From: Roseibium salinum
GTDB lineage: Bacteria > Pseudomonadota > Alphaproteobacteria > Rhizobiales > Stappiaceae
Assembly (NCBI RefSeq): GCF_026240905.1
Contig: NZ_JAPEVI010000003.1
Location: 4,714,501 to 4,778,500, forward strand
Direction: 5' to 3'
DNA length: 64,000 nucleotides
The position numbers were made by a program, and so were the translations under genes. Numbering within the stretch: position 1 is the stretch's first letter; each line of letters begins with the position of its first letter. The notes beneath the pieces were generated by a model. It ran no database searches. It saw nothing but the letters and a program-made list of their open reading frames with translations, and was not told the DNA's origin. Positions 26,332 through 34,840 of the stretch are shown piece by piece.

Positions 26332-27438
26332 CTAGGCACTGACCCTCACACGTTCCGGGAAGGCTTCGGCAAGGGACTGCCGGTTGGCGCCAAGGACGCC
26401 GCGTTCGGTGATCAGGCCGGTCACCAGCCGGGCCGGGGTCACGTCGAAGGCCGGGTTTCCGACCGGCGAGCCGTCCGCGACAATATTGATCGTTTCGATT
26501 GCGCCGCTGTCGGTCCGGCCCGTCATGCGGCTGACTTCGGTGCCGCTGCGCTCCTCGATCGGGATTTCCCGGATACCGTCGGAGAGGGAAAAATCGATGG
26601 TCGGCGAGGGAAGGGCGACGTAGAACGGCAGGTCGCAGTCCCTGGCGGCCAGGGCCTTCAGATACGTGCCGATCTTGTTGCAGACATCGCCGGTTGCCGT
26701 CGTGCGGTCCGTACCGGTGATCACCATGTCCACCTCGCCATGCTGCATCAGATGGCCGCCGGCATTGTCGGCGATCACGGTGTGCGGCACGCCGTGGTGC
26801 CCCAGTTCCCAGGCCGTCAGGAAGGCCCCCTGGTTGCGCGGCCGGGTTTCGTCCACCCAGACATGGACCTGAATGCCGCTGTCGTGCGCCATGTAGACCG
26901 GCGCGGTCGCCGTGCCCCAGTCGACCGTTGCCAGCCAGCCGGCATTGCAGTGGGTGAGAATGTTCACCGGCTCGCCCTCGCGCTTGGTGCGCGCGATCGC
27001 GGTGATGATGTCCATGCCGTGCATGCCGATGGCCATATTGATCGCGATGTCTTCGTCGCAGATATCGTTGGCCAGCACGAAGGCCGCGTCCGCCCGGCCT
27101 TCCGGCGCGACCTGGATGAGTGTCTTGCGGGCGCGGTCCAGCGCCCAGTAGAGGTTCACGGCGGTTGGCCGGGTCTGCAGCAGGGCCGAGCAGGCCGCAT
27201 CGAGAGAGGCATCAGAAGGATCGGCGCGCATTGCCAAGGCGACGCCATAGGCGGCGGTTGCCCCGATCAGCGGGGCTCCGCGCACCTGCATCACGCGAAT
27301 CGCATGCGCGGCATCTTCCATCGTGTGCAGCTTTGCGATCTCGAACGCATACGGAAACTTGGTCTGGTCGATGATCTCGACAGACGCGCCGTCGGCCGCA
27401 AGCCAGATCGTGCGATACTTCTTCCCGTCGACATTCAT
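26332..27438 (-). CDS. mtnA: S-methyl-5-thioribose-1-phosphate isomerase
   Basis: 368 residues. It converts methylthioribose-1-phosphate to methylthioribulose-1-phosphate in methionine salvage. Family motifs visible are [16 protein letters not shown] (the RGAP substrate loop), [12 protein letters not shown] with the catalytic Cys, [19 protein letters not shown] in two parts, and NPAFDVTP with the catalytic Asp. It starts at the ATG at 27438 with GGGAG upstream; the longer open frame to 27648 adds an unconserved leader. The salvage enzyme upstream in the pathway, MtnP, is encoded at 58453-59328 in the same window. Confidence 0.95.
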   Translation of the reverse strand: MNVDGKKYRTIWLAADGASVEIIDQTKFPYAFEIAKLHTMEDAAHAIRVMQVRGAPLIGATAAYGVALAMRADPSDASLDAACSALLQTRPTAVNLYWALDRARKTLIQVAPEGRADAAFVLANDICDEDIAINMAIGMHGMDIITAIARTKREGEPVNILTHCNAGWLATVDWGTATAPVYMAHDSGIQVHVWVDETRPRNQGAFLTAWELGHHGVPHTVIADNAGGHLMQHGEVDMVITGTDRTTATGDVCNKIGTYLKALAARDCDLPFYVALPSPTIDFSLSDGIREIPIEERSGTEVSRMTGRTDSGAIETINIVADGSPVGNPAFDVTPARLVTGLITERGVLGANRQSLAEAFPERVRVSA

Positions 27439-27668
27439 GTCGAAATCTCCCGAAAATCCGCGATTTGTCTCTGAATAAACCATGATTAGGCTCCCGGCCA
27501 GAGCCGGTGTCACTGGCTTCACGGTTAAAAATCTCCTAAGCTGCGTTAACCATGATTGGATCAATGCCAGTGGAAACAGGGCACAAATGGGTCTCTTGCC
27601 CGTTTCTCGCCAAGGAGAGTCGGTTAAGACTCTATTGACCAAAGGCATAAAACGGAGTCAGGCACCTC

Positions 27669-28250
27669 ATGTCTGAAATGCAGGATAACGTTGTTCCACA
27701 TACGCGCATGCGCTCCTTGCGCGATGCGATCCGCAAGGTTCAGCTGGGTGAGGTTGAGCGCTCGGATGTGGTTGTCGAACTGCAGGAAACCGAGCGCGCC
27801 CGTCTGGACATGCTTGCAGACGAACTGAAGGACGTCTTCAAGGAGATCCCCGAAGACGATGACCAGTTCTCGCTGCAGATCGTCTCCGGCTCGACACCGC
27901 GCCTGTGGATCGATGCAACCAGTCACGTCGCCGTCGGCGGCGACCGCAGGACGTACCGGTTCCTCAAGGATACCCGCCTCGGCCGTGTGGTCATCCTGGA
28001 AACCGCCAATATCGACGATATGGCGGACTGCCTCACCGAATACATCGCCGAACGGGTCCTGGAGCGCGAAAAGGCGCTGGAAGGCGACTGGCTCAACAAC
28101 CGCCTGCGCCAGGTTGCGCAGGACTCCAAGGTGGTCCGCGTCAAGGAAAGCCGGACGCCGTGGCTGGCCGTTGCAGGTGCCTTCGGTGTCGGCATCGCCG
28201 CCGGCGTCGTCGGCCTGATCGCCTTTGCCTGGTTCGCCAATCCGTTTTAA
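27669..28250 (+). CDS. Conserved hypothetical protein with a C-terminal membrane anchor
   Basis: 193 residues. The bulk is soluble and acidic (about residues 1-165), with a C-terminal hydrophobic helix (AVAGAFGVGIAAGVVGLIAF) that would leave the N-terminal part in the cytoplasm. It has no signal peptide. I recognise it only as a type of uncharacterised protein of this lineage. It stands alone, with GTTAA half-sites of the CtrA type in the upstream region (27525, 27545, 27624) but no perfect box. Confidence 0.7.
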   Translation: MSEMQDNVVPHTRMRSLRDAIRKVQLGEVERSDVVVELQETERARLDMLADELKDVFKEIPEDDDQFSLQIVSGSTPRLWIDATSHVAVGGDRRTYRFLKDTRLGRVVILETANIDDMADCLTEYIAERVLEREKALEGDWLNNRLRQVAQDSKVVRVKESRTPWLAVAGAFGVGIAAGVVGLIAFAWFANPF

Positions 28251-28407
28251 CGATCGACTTGGCTTCTGCGCTACCTAATGGAGTCAGATGTCAGTCGATT
28301 GTCCGCAATTATCGGATTTACCTGATCCTGATGATCGGGACGCAATTCTCGCATTTGCTCAAACGATCTCGTGGTTATTAATACTGTGGATCGCGGGGAG
28401 TTTCCCT

Positions 28408-28812
28408 TCAGTTGCCGCTGTTTATTTCCTTCACGAATTTTTCTTTTTCAGTCTTGTACTCTATTAGGCACATTTCTTTGTTCTGCTTATACTTGGCCAG
28501 GCAGTGGCCAGGAAGTGAACTGGAGATCGCTACGTAAACGTGGATCATCTGCTCAATGCGGCGATCGTAGTCTATACCCCAACCTTCCAAATTGACGCGT
28601 GCCTCCTGGAAATAATGCGCACACTGCCTGTCCGGCGGTTCCGACGGCCAAGAAAACGCGCATTCCCTGAATGTGTCGTCAAATATATAGCGGTCAGTGA
28701 AGTAAAACAGGGACAGGTGTTTCTGAGACTTTTCATCCATCGGAAATATGTTTGCGAAAGCTTCGATTGCAAACAGGAAAAACAAAGCTGTCACAGTGAT
28801 CTGTTTGACCAT
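28408..28812 (-). CDS. Small secreted protein of unknown function
   Basis: 134 residues with a clear signal peptide (MVKQITVTALFFLFAIEAFA, cleavage after FA) and a mature part containing four Cys, which could form two disulfides. The gene is clearly less GC-rich than its neighbours, a sign of recent acquisition. It lies 41 bases past the end of the metallophosphoesterase gene on the same strand. Function unknown. Confidence 0.6.
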   Translation of the reverse strand: MVKQITVTALFFLFAIEAFANIFPMDEKSQKHLSLFYFTDRYIFDDTFRECAFSWPSEPPDRQCAHYFQEARVNLEGWGIDYDRRIEQMIHVYVAISSSLPGHCLAKYKQNKEMCLIEYKTEKEKFVKEINSGN

Positions 28813-28853
28813 CTTTTTGCGCCATGGAATTGGGTAATATCGAACTTTGTTTC

Positions 28854-29782
28854 TCAGCCACCGTTCGGAATTTCCACCTGCCGCGATGCCAGGAGCGTGA
28901 CCGGTTCGTTCGGTTCGTCGAAGCCGTGTTCCTCCATGTGGCAGGTCCAGCCGGAACCGTTCTTTTCGATCCGGAAGAAATTGTAGCGGGCGGCGGGTTT
29001 GCTGCCTCCGGGCGCGCTGGTCGCCGAGGGCACGCCGACGACCGGGACCGGGCCGGCCGGCCCCTCGATCGTCTCATAGCTTTCGATATGCGTGTGCCCG
29101 TGCAGAACCAGTTCCGCGCCCGCGCGCTTGACCACGGCGCGCACTCTTGAGGCATCCGAAAGCCGCTTGTGCCAGCGCGTTGCTTGCCGGAAAGGGGGTG
29201 GTGAAGCATGACGACCCGGAAGAGGCCTTCCTCGCCCAGGCCCTCGAGTATCTTTATCAGGCGCCGGCTCTGCTTGCTGCCGACCCGCCCAGTCGCAAAC
29301 CAGGGACCACTGGCGCGCCCCGTGGTCACTCCGACCAGGGCAACGCCGTCGCGCCTGCGGACATAGGGGAACGTCGCTTCGTGCTTCGTTTCCCTGGCAG
29401 GGGCCTCCTCGGCATCGTCACCGGACATGTAGGGCCACCAGGCGCCACGGGCTTTCCTGATGGCCCCGGGCACATAGGCATCGTGATTGCCGGGAACGAC
29501 GGAGACGTTGTGCGGATCGCCGATATCCTCAAGCCAGGTCCTGGCGCCGCTGATTTCGAGCGGGAGCGCGATATTGACCAGGTCGCCGGTCACCGCGATA
29601 TGATCCGGCTCTCTCGCCTTCATGTCCTCGACCAGCTGTTCAAGGTAATTCCCGCCCATGAACCTGGAGCGATTGCGCCGCCAGTTGAGGTAGCCGAGAA
29701 TGCGCTTTGAAAACAGTTGCAGAAGGTTTGGATCCGGCAGGGGACCGAGGTGAGGATCCGAGAGATGCGCGAGCTTGAACAT
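28854..29782 (-). pseudogene. Metallophosphoesterase, frameshifted as given
   Basis: The first ~200 residues show the calcineurin-like phosphoesterase motifs in order: LAHLSDPHLGP (DxH), VTGDLVN (GDxx), VPGNHDAY (GNHD) and MLHHPL (second His). The last motif, LVLHGHTHIESYE (GHxH), is in another frame, reading down to 28854. A single missing base at about 29171-29176 explains this. Joined, the product is about 309 residues, a normal length. As given, the frame instead runs on with unrelated codons to 28733. The phosphodiester substrate is unknown. Confidence 0.85.
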
Positions 29783-29802
29783 GGAAGCGCATCTTCAAAG
29801 CA

Positions 29803-29840
29803 TAGAGCGCCACGTCAAGGAAAAATGACGCGGCGCTCTA
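29803..29840. repeat. Hairpin between the metallophosphoesterase and micro-ORF genes
   Basis: TAGAGCGCCACGTCA and TGACGCGGCGCTCTA pair at 14 of 15 positions around an 8-base loop. There is no T-run on the minus strand, so it may be a rho-independent-like stabilising hairpin or a REP-type element rather than a classic terminator. Confidence 0.6.
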
Positions 29841-29864
29841 TATGAAACAACGATTTGCCGCCGA

Positions 29865-29990
29865 TCAGGACGCCGACTTGACCGGTTTGGTCTCAGCCGG
29901 AACCGGCTTGCGGGGCTTTGCCAGGCTGGTGTCCGCGGTGCGGGTGGTTTCGCGCAGCGCCGCTTCTACGACATTTACGAATCCGAACAT
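29865..29990 (-). CDS. Micro-ORF 2 (41 residues), unknown
   Basis: Starts at an ATG at 29990 with GGAGAAG seven bases upstream, a strong ribosome site. The product begins MFGFVNVVEAALRETTR and has a Pro/Lys-rich tail ending VKSAS. No membrane segment. It lies downstream of micro-ORF 1 on the same strand, with a hairpin between them. Short alphaproteobacterial proteins of this kind are often missed by annotation; its function is unknown. Confidence 0.5.
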   Translation of the reverse strand: MFGFVNVVEAALRETTRTADTSLAKPRKPVPAETKPVKSAS

Positions 29991-30012
29991 CGGGCTTCTC
30001 CGTTGGATCTCT

Positions 30013-30035
30013 CTGCTGTCCGGGGGAGACAGCAG
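30013..30035. repeat. Hairpin between the two micro-ORFs
   Basis: CTGCTGTC and GACAGCAG (perfect 8-bp stem) with the seven-base loop CGGGGGA. It could slow or process the transcript between the micro-ORFs. Confidence 0.6.
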
Positions 30036-30045
30036 AAAGGCGACC

Positions 30046-30159
30046 TTAGTTGGTCGGGAAGGTGGACAGGGACGCAGCAATCCGCGGATTGCTGAGATCG
30101 ACGGACGGCTTCCAGTGGAAGCGGTTCTGGCGGCGCTTGGCGAACAGGGAGTTGAACAT
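30046..30159 (-). CDS. Micro-ORF 1 (37 residues), unknown
   Basis: An ATG at 30159 preceded by AAGGAAG starts MFNSLFAKRRQNRFHWK; the protein ends SLSTFPTN. It is basic in the first half. It is too short for usual gene finders, but has a good ribosome site, GC-rich third positions and a same-strand neighbour of the same kind. No family recognised. Confidence 0.5.
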   Translation of the reverse strand: MFNSLFAKRRQNRFHWKPSVDLSNPRIAASLSTFPTN

Positions 30160-30337
30160 CGGTTCTTCCTTAACGTGTGAGTCAGGCAGGGGAGGCTGCC
30201 TTCAAATTTGTCATCTTGCCCGATATATAGGCATTCGCCGTTCCGTCGAGCAGCGTTATTCTGACTTGGCTGCCCTGCAGTGGCCGCATGGGTCGATTAA
30301 TTCCTGGTTCATGATTTGATCCGGTATCTTGGGAAAA

Positions 30338-30823
30338 ATGCTGAAGATTCTCTCAATTCTGCCGCAAGGATGGACGCGGCGCCTGATCCAGGGAGCCGGG
30401 CTGTTCCGCAATCCCTACACCCTTGGCGTCAGGGTCATCATTGCCGATGAGCACGAGCGCGTTCTGCTGGTCCGCCACAGCTATATTCCGGGCTGGTATT
30501 TGCCGGGCGGCGGCGTGGACAGGGGAGAGACGCTCGAGGAGGCCGCCTGCCGGGAGGTCTTCGAGGAGGTCGGCATCGCCGCGGACTGCAAGCCGGCCCT
30601 GCTCAACATCTACCTCAACGAGGACGCAACGGGACGGGACCATGTCGGGCTGTTCCACATTCACCTGTGGTCCGGGACCGAGACCTTCCTGCGGCCGAAC
30701 ACGGAAATTGTCGAAGCCGCGTTCTTTCCGCTGAAGCAACTGCCGGACGGTCTCAGCCCCGCGACGCAGCGGCGGCTGAGGGAATTCCGGTCTGGTGATT
30801 TTTCAACCGGCGGCAGATGGTGA
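30338..30823 (+). CDS. NUDIX hydrolase
   Basis: 161 residues from the ATG at 30338. The NUDIX box is visible: GGGVDRGETLEEAACREVFEEVGI (in two parts: GGGVDRGETLEE and REVFEEVGI), matching Gx5Ex7REUxEExGU. The first strand LGVRVIIADEHERVLLVRHSY precedes it. The substrate is unknown; such proteins cleave nucleoside diphosphates linked to another group. It is convergent with the gene that ends at 30845. Confidence 0.9.
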   Translation: MLKILSILPQGWTRRLIQGAGLFRNPYTLGVRVIIADEHERVLLVRHSYIPGWYLPGGGVDRGETLEEAACREVFEEVGIAADCKPALLNIYLNEDATGRDHVGLFHIHLWSGTETFLRPNTEIVEAAFFPLKQLPDGLSPATQRRLREFRSGDFSTGGRW

Positions 30824-30844
30824 GCGCCGGCACAGGAAAAGGCG

Positions 30845-31819
30845 TCAGGCCGCTGCTTTCAGCCGGTCCCGGTTATGCGGGCTCGTGAAGTCGAGGACCG
30901 GGCCGACCGGGACGATGCGGTGCGGATTGATGGACTCGTGCGAGCCGTAATAGTGGTTCTTGATCGTCTCCATGTCGAGCGTGTCGGCAACGCCCGGAAC
31001 CTGGTAGAGCTCGCGCAGGTAGTTCGACAGGTTCGGATAGTCCGCGATCCGGCGGATGTTGCATTTGAAATGGCCGACATAGACCGCGTCGAAGCGCAGC
31101 AACGTGGTGCACAGGCGCCAATCGGCTTCCGTCAGCCGGTCTCCAGCGAGATAGCGCTGCTGCGAGAGCCGGTCTTCCAGGAAGTCCAGTGTGTCGAACA
31201 GGGCGGTGACGGCCTCCTCATGGGCGTCCTGGGCGGTGGCAAAGCCCGCCTTGTAAACACCGTTGTTGACCGTGTGATAGACCCGCTCGTTGATCGCGTC
31301 GATCTCCGGACGCAAGTCCTTCGGATAGAAGTCCAGCGTCGAGCCGGTCAGGCCGTCGAAGGCCGAATTGAACATGCGGATGATCTCGGCGGATTCGTTG
31401 CTGACGATCGTGTTGTGATGTTTGTCCCAGAGGATCGGCACGGTCGCGCGGCCGGTAAATTGCGGGTCGGCCTTCACATAGATGTGCCAGGCATAGTCTG
31501 CGTCTGCGACAGGACCCGTTTCGGGAAACTCCCAGCCGTTTTCCAGCATGAGCGGCCGGGCTGCGGAAACGGAGATGAGGTCTTCCAGACCTTTCAGCTT
31601 GCGAAAGATCAGCGTGCGGTGTGCCCACGGACAGGCGTAGGAGACGAACAGATGGTAACGGCCTGCTTCAGCCTTGAAGCCGCCCTTGCCGCTCGGTCCG
31701 GCGGAGCCGTCGGCGGTGATCCAGTTCCGGAAGGTGGAATCCTTGCGGACAAACCGCCCCCCGGTAGACTTCGTGTCGTATCCCTGGTCCTTCCAGACGC
31801 CGTCAACCAGCAATCCCAT
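30845..31819 (-). CDS. Glutathionyl-hydroquinone reductase (YqjG/ECM4-type glutathione transferase)
   Basis: 324 residues. The N-terminal thioredoxin-like domain has the catalytic motif YACPWAHRTLI, with Cys as nucleophile, typical of Xi-class glutathione transferases. The flanking blocks NESAEIIRMFNS and, in the helical C-terminal domain, RYLAGDRLTEADWRL are also family features, as is NLSNYLRELYQ. It reduces glutathionyl-hydroquinones to hydroquinones plus glutathione disulfide. Cytosolic, probably a detoxification enzyme. Starts at the ATG at 31819. Confidence 0.95.
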   Translation of the reverse strand: MGLLVDGVWKDQGYDTKSTGGRFVRKDSTFRNWITADGSAGPSGKGGFKAEAGRYHLFVSYACPWAHRTLIFRKLKGLEDLISVSAARPLMLENGWEFPETGPVADADYAWHIYVKADPQFTGRATVPILWDKHHNTIVSNESAEIIRMFNSAFDGLTGSTLDFYPKDLRPEIDAINERVYHTVNNGVYKAGFATAQDAHEEAVTALFDTLDFLEDRLSQQRYLAGDRLTEADWRLCTTLLRFDAVYVGHFKCNIRRIADYPNLSNYLRELYQVPGVADTLDMETIKNHYYGSHESINPHRIVPVGPVLDFTSPHNRDRLKAAA

Positions 31820-32191
31820 AGCGTGCTCCTCTCGTTTCTCTCCTCTCAGGTTGTGTCCGGGCCGGGAAAATCAATCAACTGAATGCTGTGTTTCGCACGC
31901 GTGAACAATGGACATGCGGGTCAGCATTGCAAAAAGCGCTGGACCGGTCCGCCCGTTGGTGGTAACCGCTTTTCTTCACAAAAGATCCGCCGCTGAGCGA
32001 AAACGCATGCGGCATCACTGACGAGACTGGGATCAATGACCGCAGGTCTGATGCTCCGACGACGAACCAGCCGACGAGAAGCCTCTCGTTCGCACCGTCG
32101 CGGCTGACCTGATCCCGGAGTTTCCCGATTTATTTCATCTGGGCTGGAGGCAGGCGCGCTTGTTACAAGACTGCTTGCTGGGAAAAGCCAC
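31820..32191. other. Intergenic region between divergent genes
   Basis: 372 bases that hold the promoters of the glutathionyl-hydroquinone reductase and the following acetyltransferase. I see no gene, repeat or recognisable operator in it. Confidence 0.5.
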
Positions 32192-32698
32192 ATGAAACAG
32201 ACCACCTGGGTCATCCGGCCGGAAGACGCCTCCGACACGACTGCAATCGAAGACCTCCAGGCCGAAGCCTTCGGACCGGGAAGGTTCGCCCGCACGGCCT
32301 TCCGCATCCGGGAAGGTGTGCCGCACCGGCCGGATCTTTCCTTTGTCGGCGTTGCGGGCTCCCGTGTTGCCGGGTCCATCCGTCTGACACCGATCACGAT
32401 CGGGGAAACCGTAGCCCTGCTGCTGGGGCCGCTGACCGTCTCTCCGGATTTCAAGAACCGGGGGCTCGGCAAGGCCCTGATGCGCACGGCCATGGACGCC
32501 GCTGCCGGGGCCGGCGACAAGGTCGTGCTGCTCGTCGGCGATGCGCCCTATTACAGCCCCTTCGGCTTCACGCAGGTGCCGTTCGGCCGGATTACCCTGC
32601 CGGGACCGGTCGACCCCGCCCGCCTGTTGATTGCACTGCTTGACGGGGGCGACATGCCGAGCGGTGCCGTGCATCCGGGTTGGATGCACGAGTCCTAG
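32192..32698 (+). CDS. GNAT family N-acetyltransferase (YhbS-like)
   Basis: 168 residues. The conserved acetyl-CoA loop is SPDFKNRGLGKALMRTAMD. VVLLVGDAPYYSPFGFTQV is the segment typical of the YhbS subgroup, in two parts. The central strands are VGVAGSRVAGSIRLTPI. Substrate unknown. The gene is single, ends against a convergent operon, and a hairpin between the two probably stops transcription from both sides. Confidence 0.9.
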   Translation: MKQTTWVIRPEDASDTTAIEDLQAEAFGPGRFARTAFRIREGVPHRPDLSFVGVAGSRVAGSIRLTPITIGETVALLLGPLTVSPDFKNRGLGKALMRTAMDAAAGAGDKVVLLVGDAPYYSPFGFTQVPFGRITLPGPVDPARLLIALLDGGDMPSGAVHPGWMHES

Positions 32699-32738
32699 GT
32701 TCTGATCAGGTAATTCTTAATTCCTGACCAGGACCTAG
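32695..32738. terminator. Bidirectional terminator-like hairpin
   Basis: CTAGGTTCTGATCAGG and CCTGACCAGGACCTAG pair at 14 of 16 positions around a 12-base AT-rich loop (TAATTCTTAATT). It sits between convergent genes, overlapping the stop of the acetyltransferase gene. Confidence 0.6.
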
Positions 32739-32756
32739 AGCCGTCCTGACGGGGCG

Positions 32757-34832
32757 TTAACGCCCCTCGCGGTACCAGGTCAGGGACAGGGCGCCGAGCA
32801 GCAGGGCGAGGCCCAGGAAGCCGATTATCAGCGGATAGCGGTCGACGCCGTTCAGAACGCTTGCACCGGTCTCCTTGAGACCGATCCAGCCGTTGCCGGC
32901 ATAGCTCGCCGACTGGCGCATGGACACGACGCGCGGCAGGCTGAGGTCGCCGCCCACGTCTCTCAAGCGCCGCGACGAAGCGCCGGTGGCTTCACTGATC
33001 GGGCTCAGCACTTCCGTGGTGGACAGCACGTCGGTGTATTCCCGCGGGTTTTGCGGACCGACGTGAATGAGCGCGTTCATTTCGCCGTCGGTGACGGAGT
33101 AAAGACCCGTTTCATTGGGCTTCAGGCTGCCGCGCCACAGGCCCGGCTCCTCTTCCTTCACGGGGACCTGCCTGCGGTCGCCTGTGGGTGCGACAACGGT
33201 GATGTCGCCGACGCTGTCGCCAAGGGTCTGGCGCTCGATGACAAGGTCCGTGCCACGCAGCGACACGTTCAGCGCCTCTTCCTCCAGATCCGGCTCCTGC
33301 ATCAGCCAGTGGGCGAGGCGGCGCAACAGCGGAACATGCGGTCCGCCGCCTTCATATCCGCGCGCCCAGAGCCACACGTGGTCGGACAGCAGCATGGCCA
33401 CCCGGCCTTCGCCCTCCCGGTTCAGGACCAGAAGCGGCGCGTCGCTCGGGCCGGACATCAAGGTCTGGCCCGCATCCAGTTCGGTATCGACCAGGCGGAA
33501 CCAGCGGCTCCAGGCGGGCGGGTCCTGTTCCGCCCCCGGCAGGCCTCTGGTCACCGGATGCCGCTCGCCAAGTTCGGCAAGCCTTGCATGATAAGGCTGT
33601 TCCAGGACGGTGCCGGTCGGCCGCGCCGGCAGGATGGGCGCGAGCGGCGTGCGGTAGAGGCTGCCGCTTTCCGCGTAATCCGGTCCGCCGGCAAGCAGAA
33701 CGGCGCCGCCCTCGCGCACATAGCGGGCGATGTTGTCGAAATAGAGCATCGGCAGAACGCCGCGCCGCACATAGCGGTCGAAGATGATCAGGTCGAACTG
33801 GTCGATCTTGACCGAGAACAATTCCCGCGTCGGAAAGGCGATCAGCGACAACTCGTTGATCGGCGTGCCGTCCTGCTTCTCGGGCGGGCGCAGGATGGTG
33901 AAATGCACCAGGTCGACCGAGGCATCGGACTTGAGGAGATTGCGCCACGTGCGCTCGCCCGCGTGGGGCGAGCCGGAGACCAGAAGAACGCGAAGATTTT
34001 CGCGGATGCCGTCGATCGTGACCACGGCCCGGTTGTTGAGGGTGGTCAACTCGTCCTGGAGAGGCTCGGCCTCGAATTCGAAGATATTGTCGCCGCCATG
34101 GTTGATTTCCACTGGAATGTCGATCTTCTCGCCCGTGCGTGCGGTCCGTTCGGTGACCACGTTCCCGTCGCGTTTGACGGTGAGGCGCACCTGGTCGCCC
34201 GGGCCGGTTGCCCGGCCCTGGTCGACGACGGTCAGGCTGACGGTCTGTTCGGATCCGACGAGGCCGAATCTCGGTGCCTTGTCCAGAACGATGCGGCGGT
34301 CGCGCTCGTCGGCGGTTCCTGTAATCAGTCCGTGGACCGGCGCGTCGAAGCCGAGGGATCCCGCATTGTTCGGCGTGTCGTGAATCTGGCCATCGCTGAT
34401 GATGATCGCCCCACCGACCCGCTCCGGCGGCACGTCCGCAAGGCCATTCGTAAGGGTCTGAAAGAGCTCCGTTCCATCGCCGGATCCGGTGTTGCGTCCT
34501 TCCATGACCCGCACCTCGAAGCCTTCCAGCGCCTCGATCCGCTCCTGTATGGCCTCGGCGGTCTGGTCCGTTGTCGCCTCGCGGTCGCGCAGGCGCTGGC
34601 TCTGGCTCTTGTCGACGACAAGGGCGACGATGCTCGACAACGGTTCGCGGTCTTCCCGCTCGACGGCCGGATTGGCCAGTGCCAGAAGCAGGAGAGCCAT
34701 GCTGAGGGCTCTCAGCAGCCAGCCGCGCAAACTGAGAAATGCGGCAAGGATCGACAGCACCAGGGCGATGCCGAGGCCGGTGTAGAGCGCCCAGAGAGGA
34801 AGCAACGGGGCAAAGGAGAGAGACCAGACCAT
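32757..34832 (-). CDS. Large membrane protein with a glutamine amidotransferase-like domain
   Basis: 691 residues. Two or three membrane segments lie at the N-terminus (LWALYTGLGIALVLSILAAF, ALSMALLLLALANPA) and one at the C-terminus (LIIGFLGLALLLGALSLTW). The periplasmic middle includes a VWA-like start (IVALVVDKSQSQRLRD) and a class I glutamine amidotransferase-like fold (RVLLVSGSPHAGERTW, YVREGGAVLLAGGPDY) without the catalytic Cys triad motif. It is the last gene of the MoxR operon. Such proteins are thought to help fold or assemble envelope proteins, but none of this group has a proven job that I can name. Confidence 0.8.
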   Translation of the reverse strand: MVWSLSFAPLLPLWALYTGLGIALVLSILAAFLSLRGWLLRALSMALLLLALANPAVEREDREPLSSIVALVVDKSQSQRLRDREATTDQTAEAIQERIEALEGFEVRVMEGRNTGSGDGTELFQTLTNGLADVPPERVGGAIIISDGQIHDTPNNAGSLGFDAPVHGLITGTADERDRRIVLDKAPRFGLVGSEQTVSLTVVDQGRATGPGDQVRLTVKRDGNVVTERTARTGEKIDIPVEINHGGDNIFEFEAEPLQDELTTLNNRAVVTIDGIRENLRVLLVSGSPHAGERTWRNLLKSDASVDLVHFTILRPPEKQDGTPINELSLIAFPTRELFSVKIDQFDLIIFDRYVRRGVLPMLYFDNIARYVREGGAVLLAGGPDYAESGSLYRTPLAPILPARPTGTVLEQPYHARLAELGERHPVTRGLPGAEQDPPAWSRWFRLVDTELDAGQTLMSGPSDAPLLVLNREGEGRVAMLLSDHVWLWARGYEGGGPHVPLLRRLAHWLMQEPDLEEEALNVSLRGTDLVIERQTLGDSVGDITVVAPTGDRRQVPVKEEEPGLWRGSLKPNETGLYSVTDGEMNALIHVGPQNPREYTDVLSTTEVLSPISEATGASSRRLRDVGGDLSLPRVVSMRQSASYAGNGWIGLKETGASVLNGVDRYPLIIGFLGLALLLGALSLTWYREGR

Positions 34833-34840
34833 CTGCGTTC

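Noticed and set aside
26101..27474. 457-codon plus-strand ORF over mtnA
   Set aside because: It is antisense to a clear mtnA gene and shows no domain of its own.
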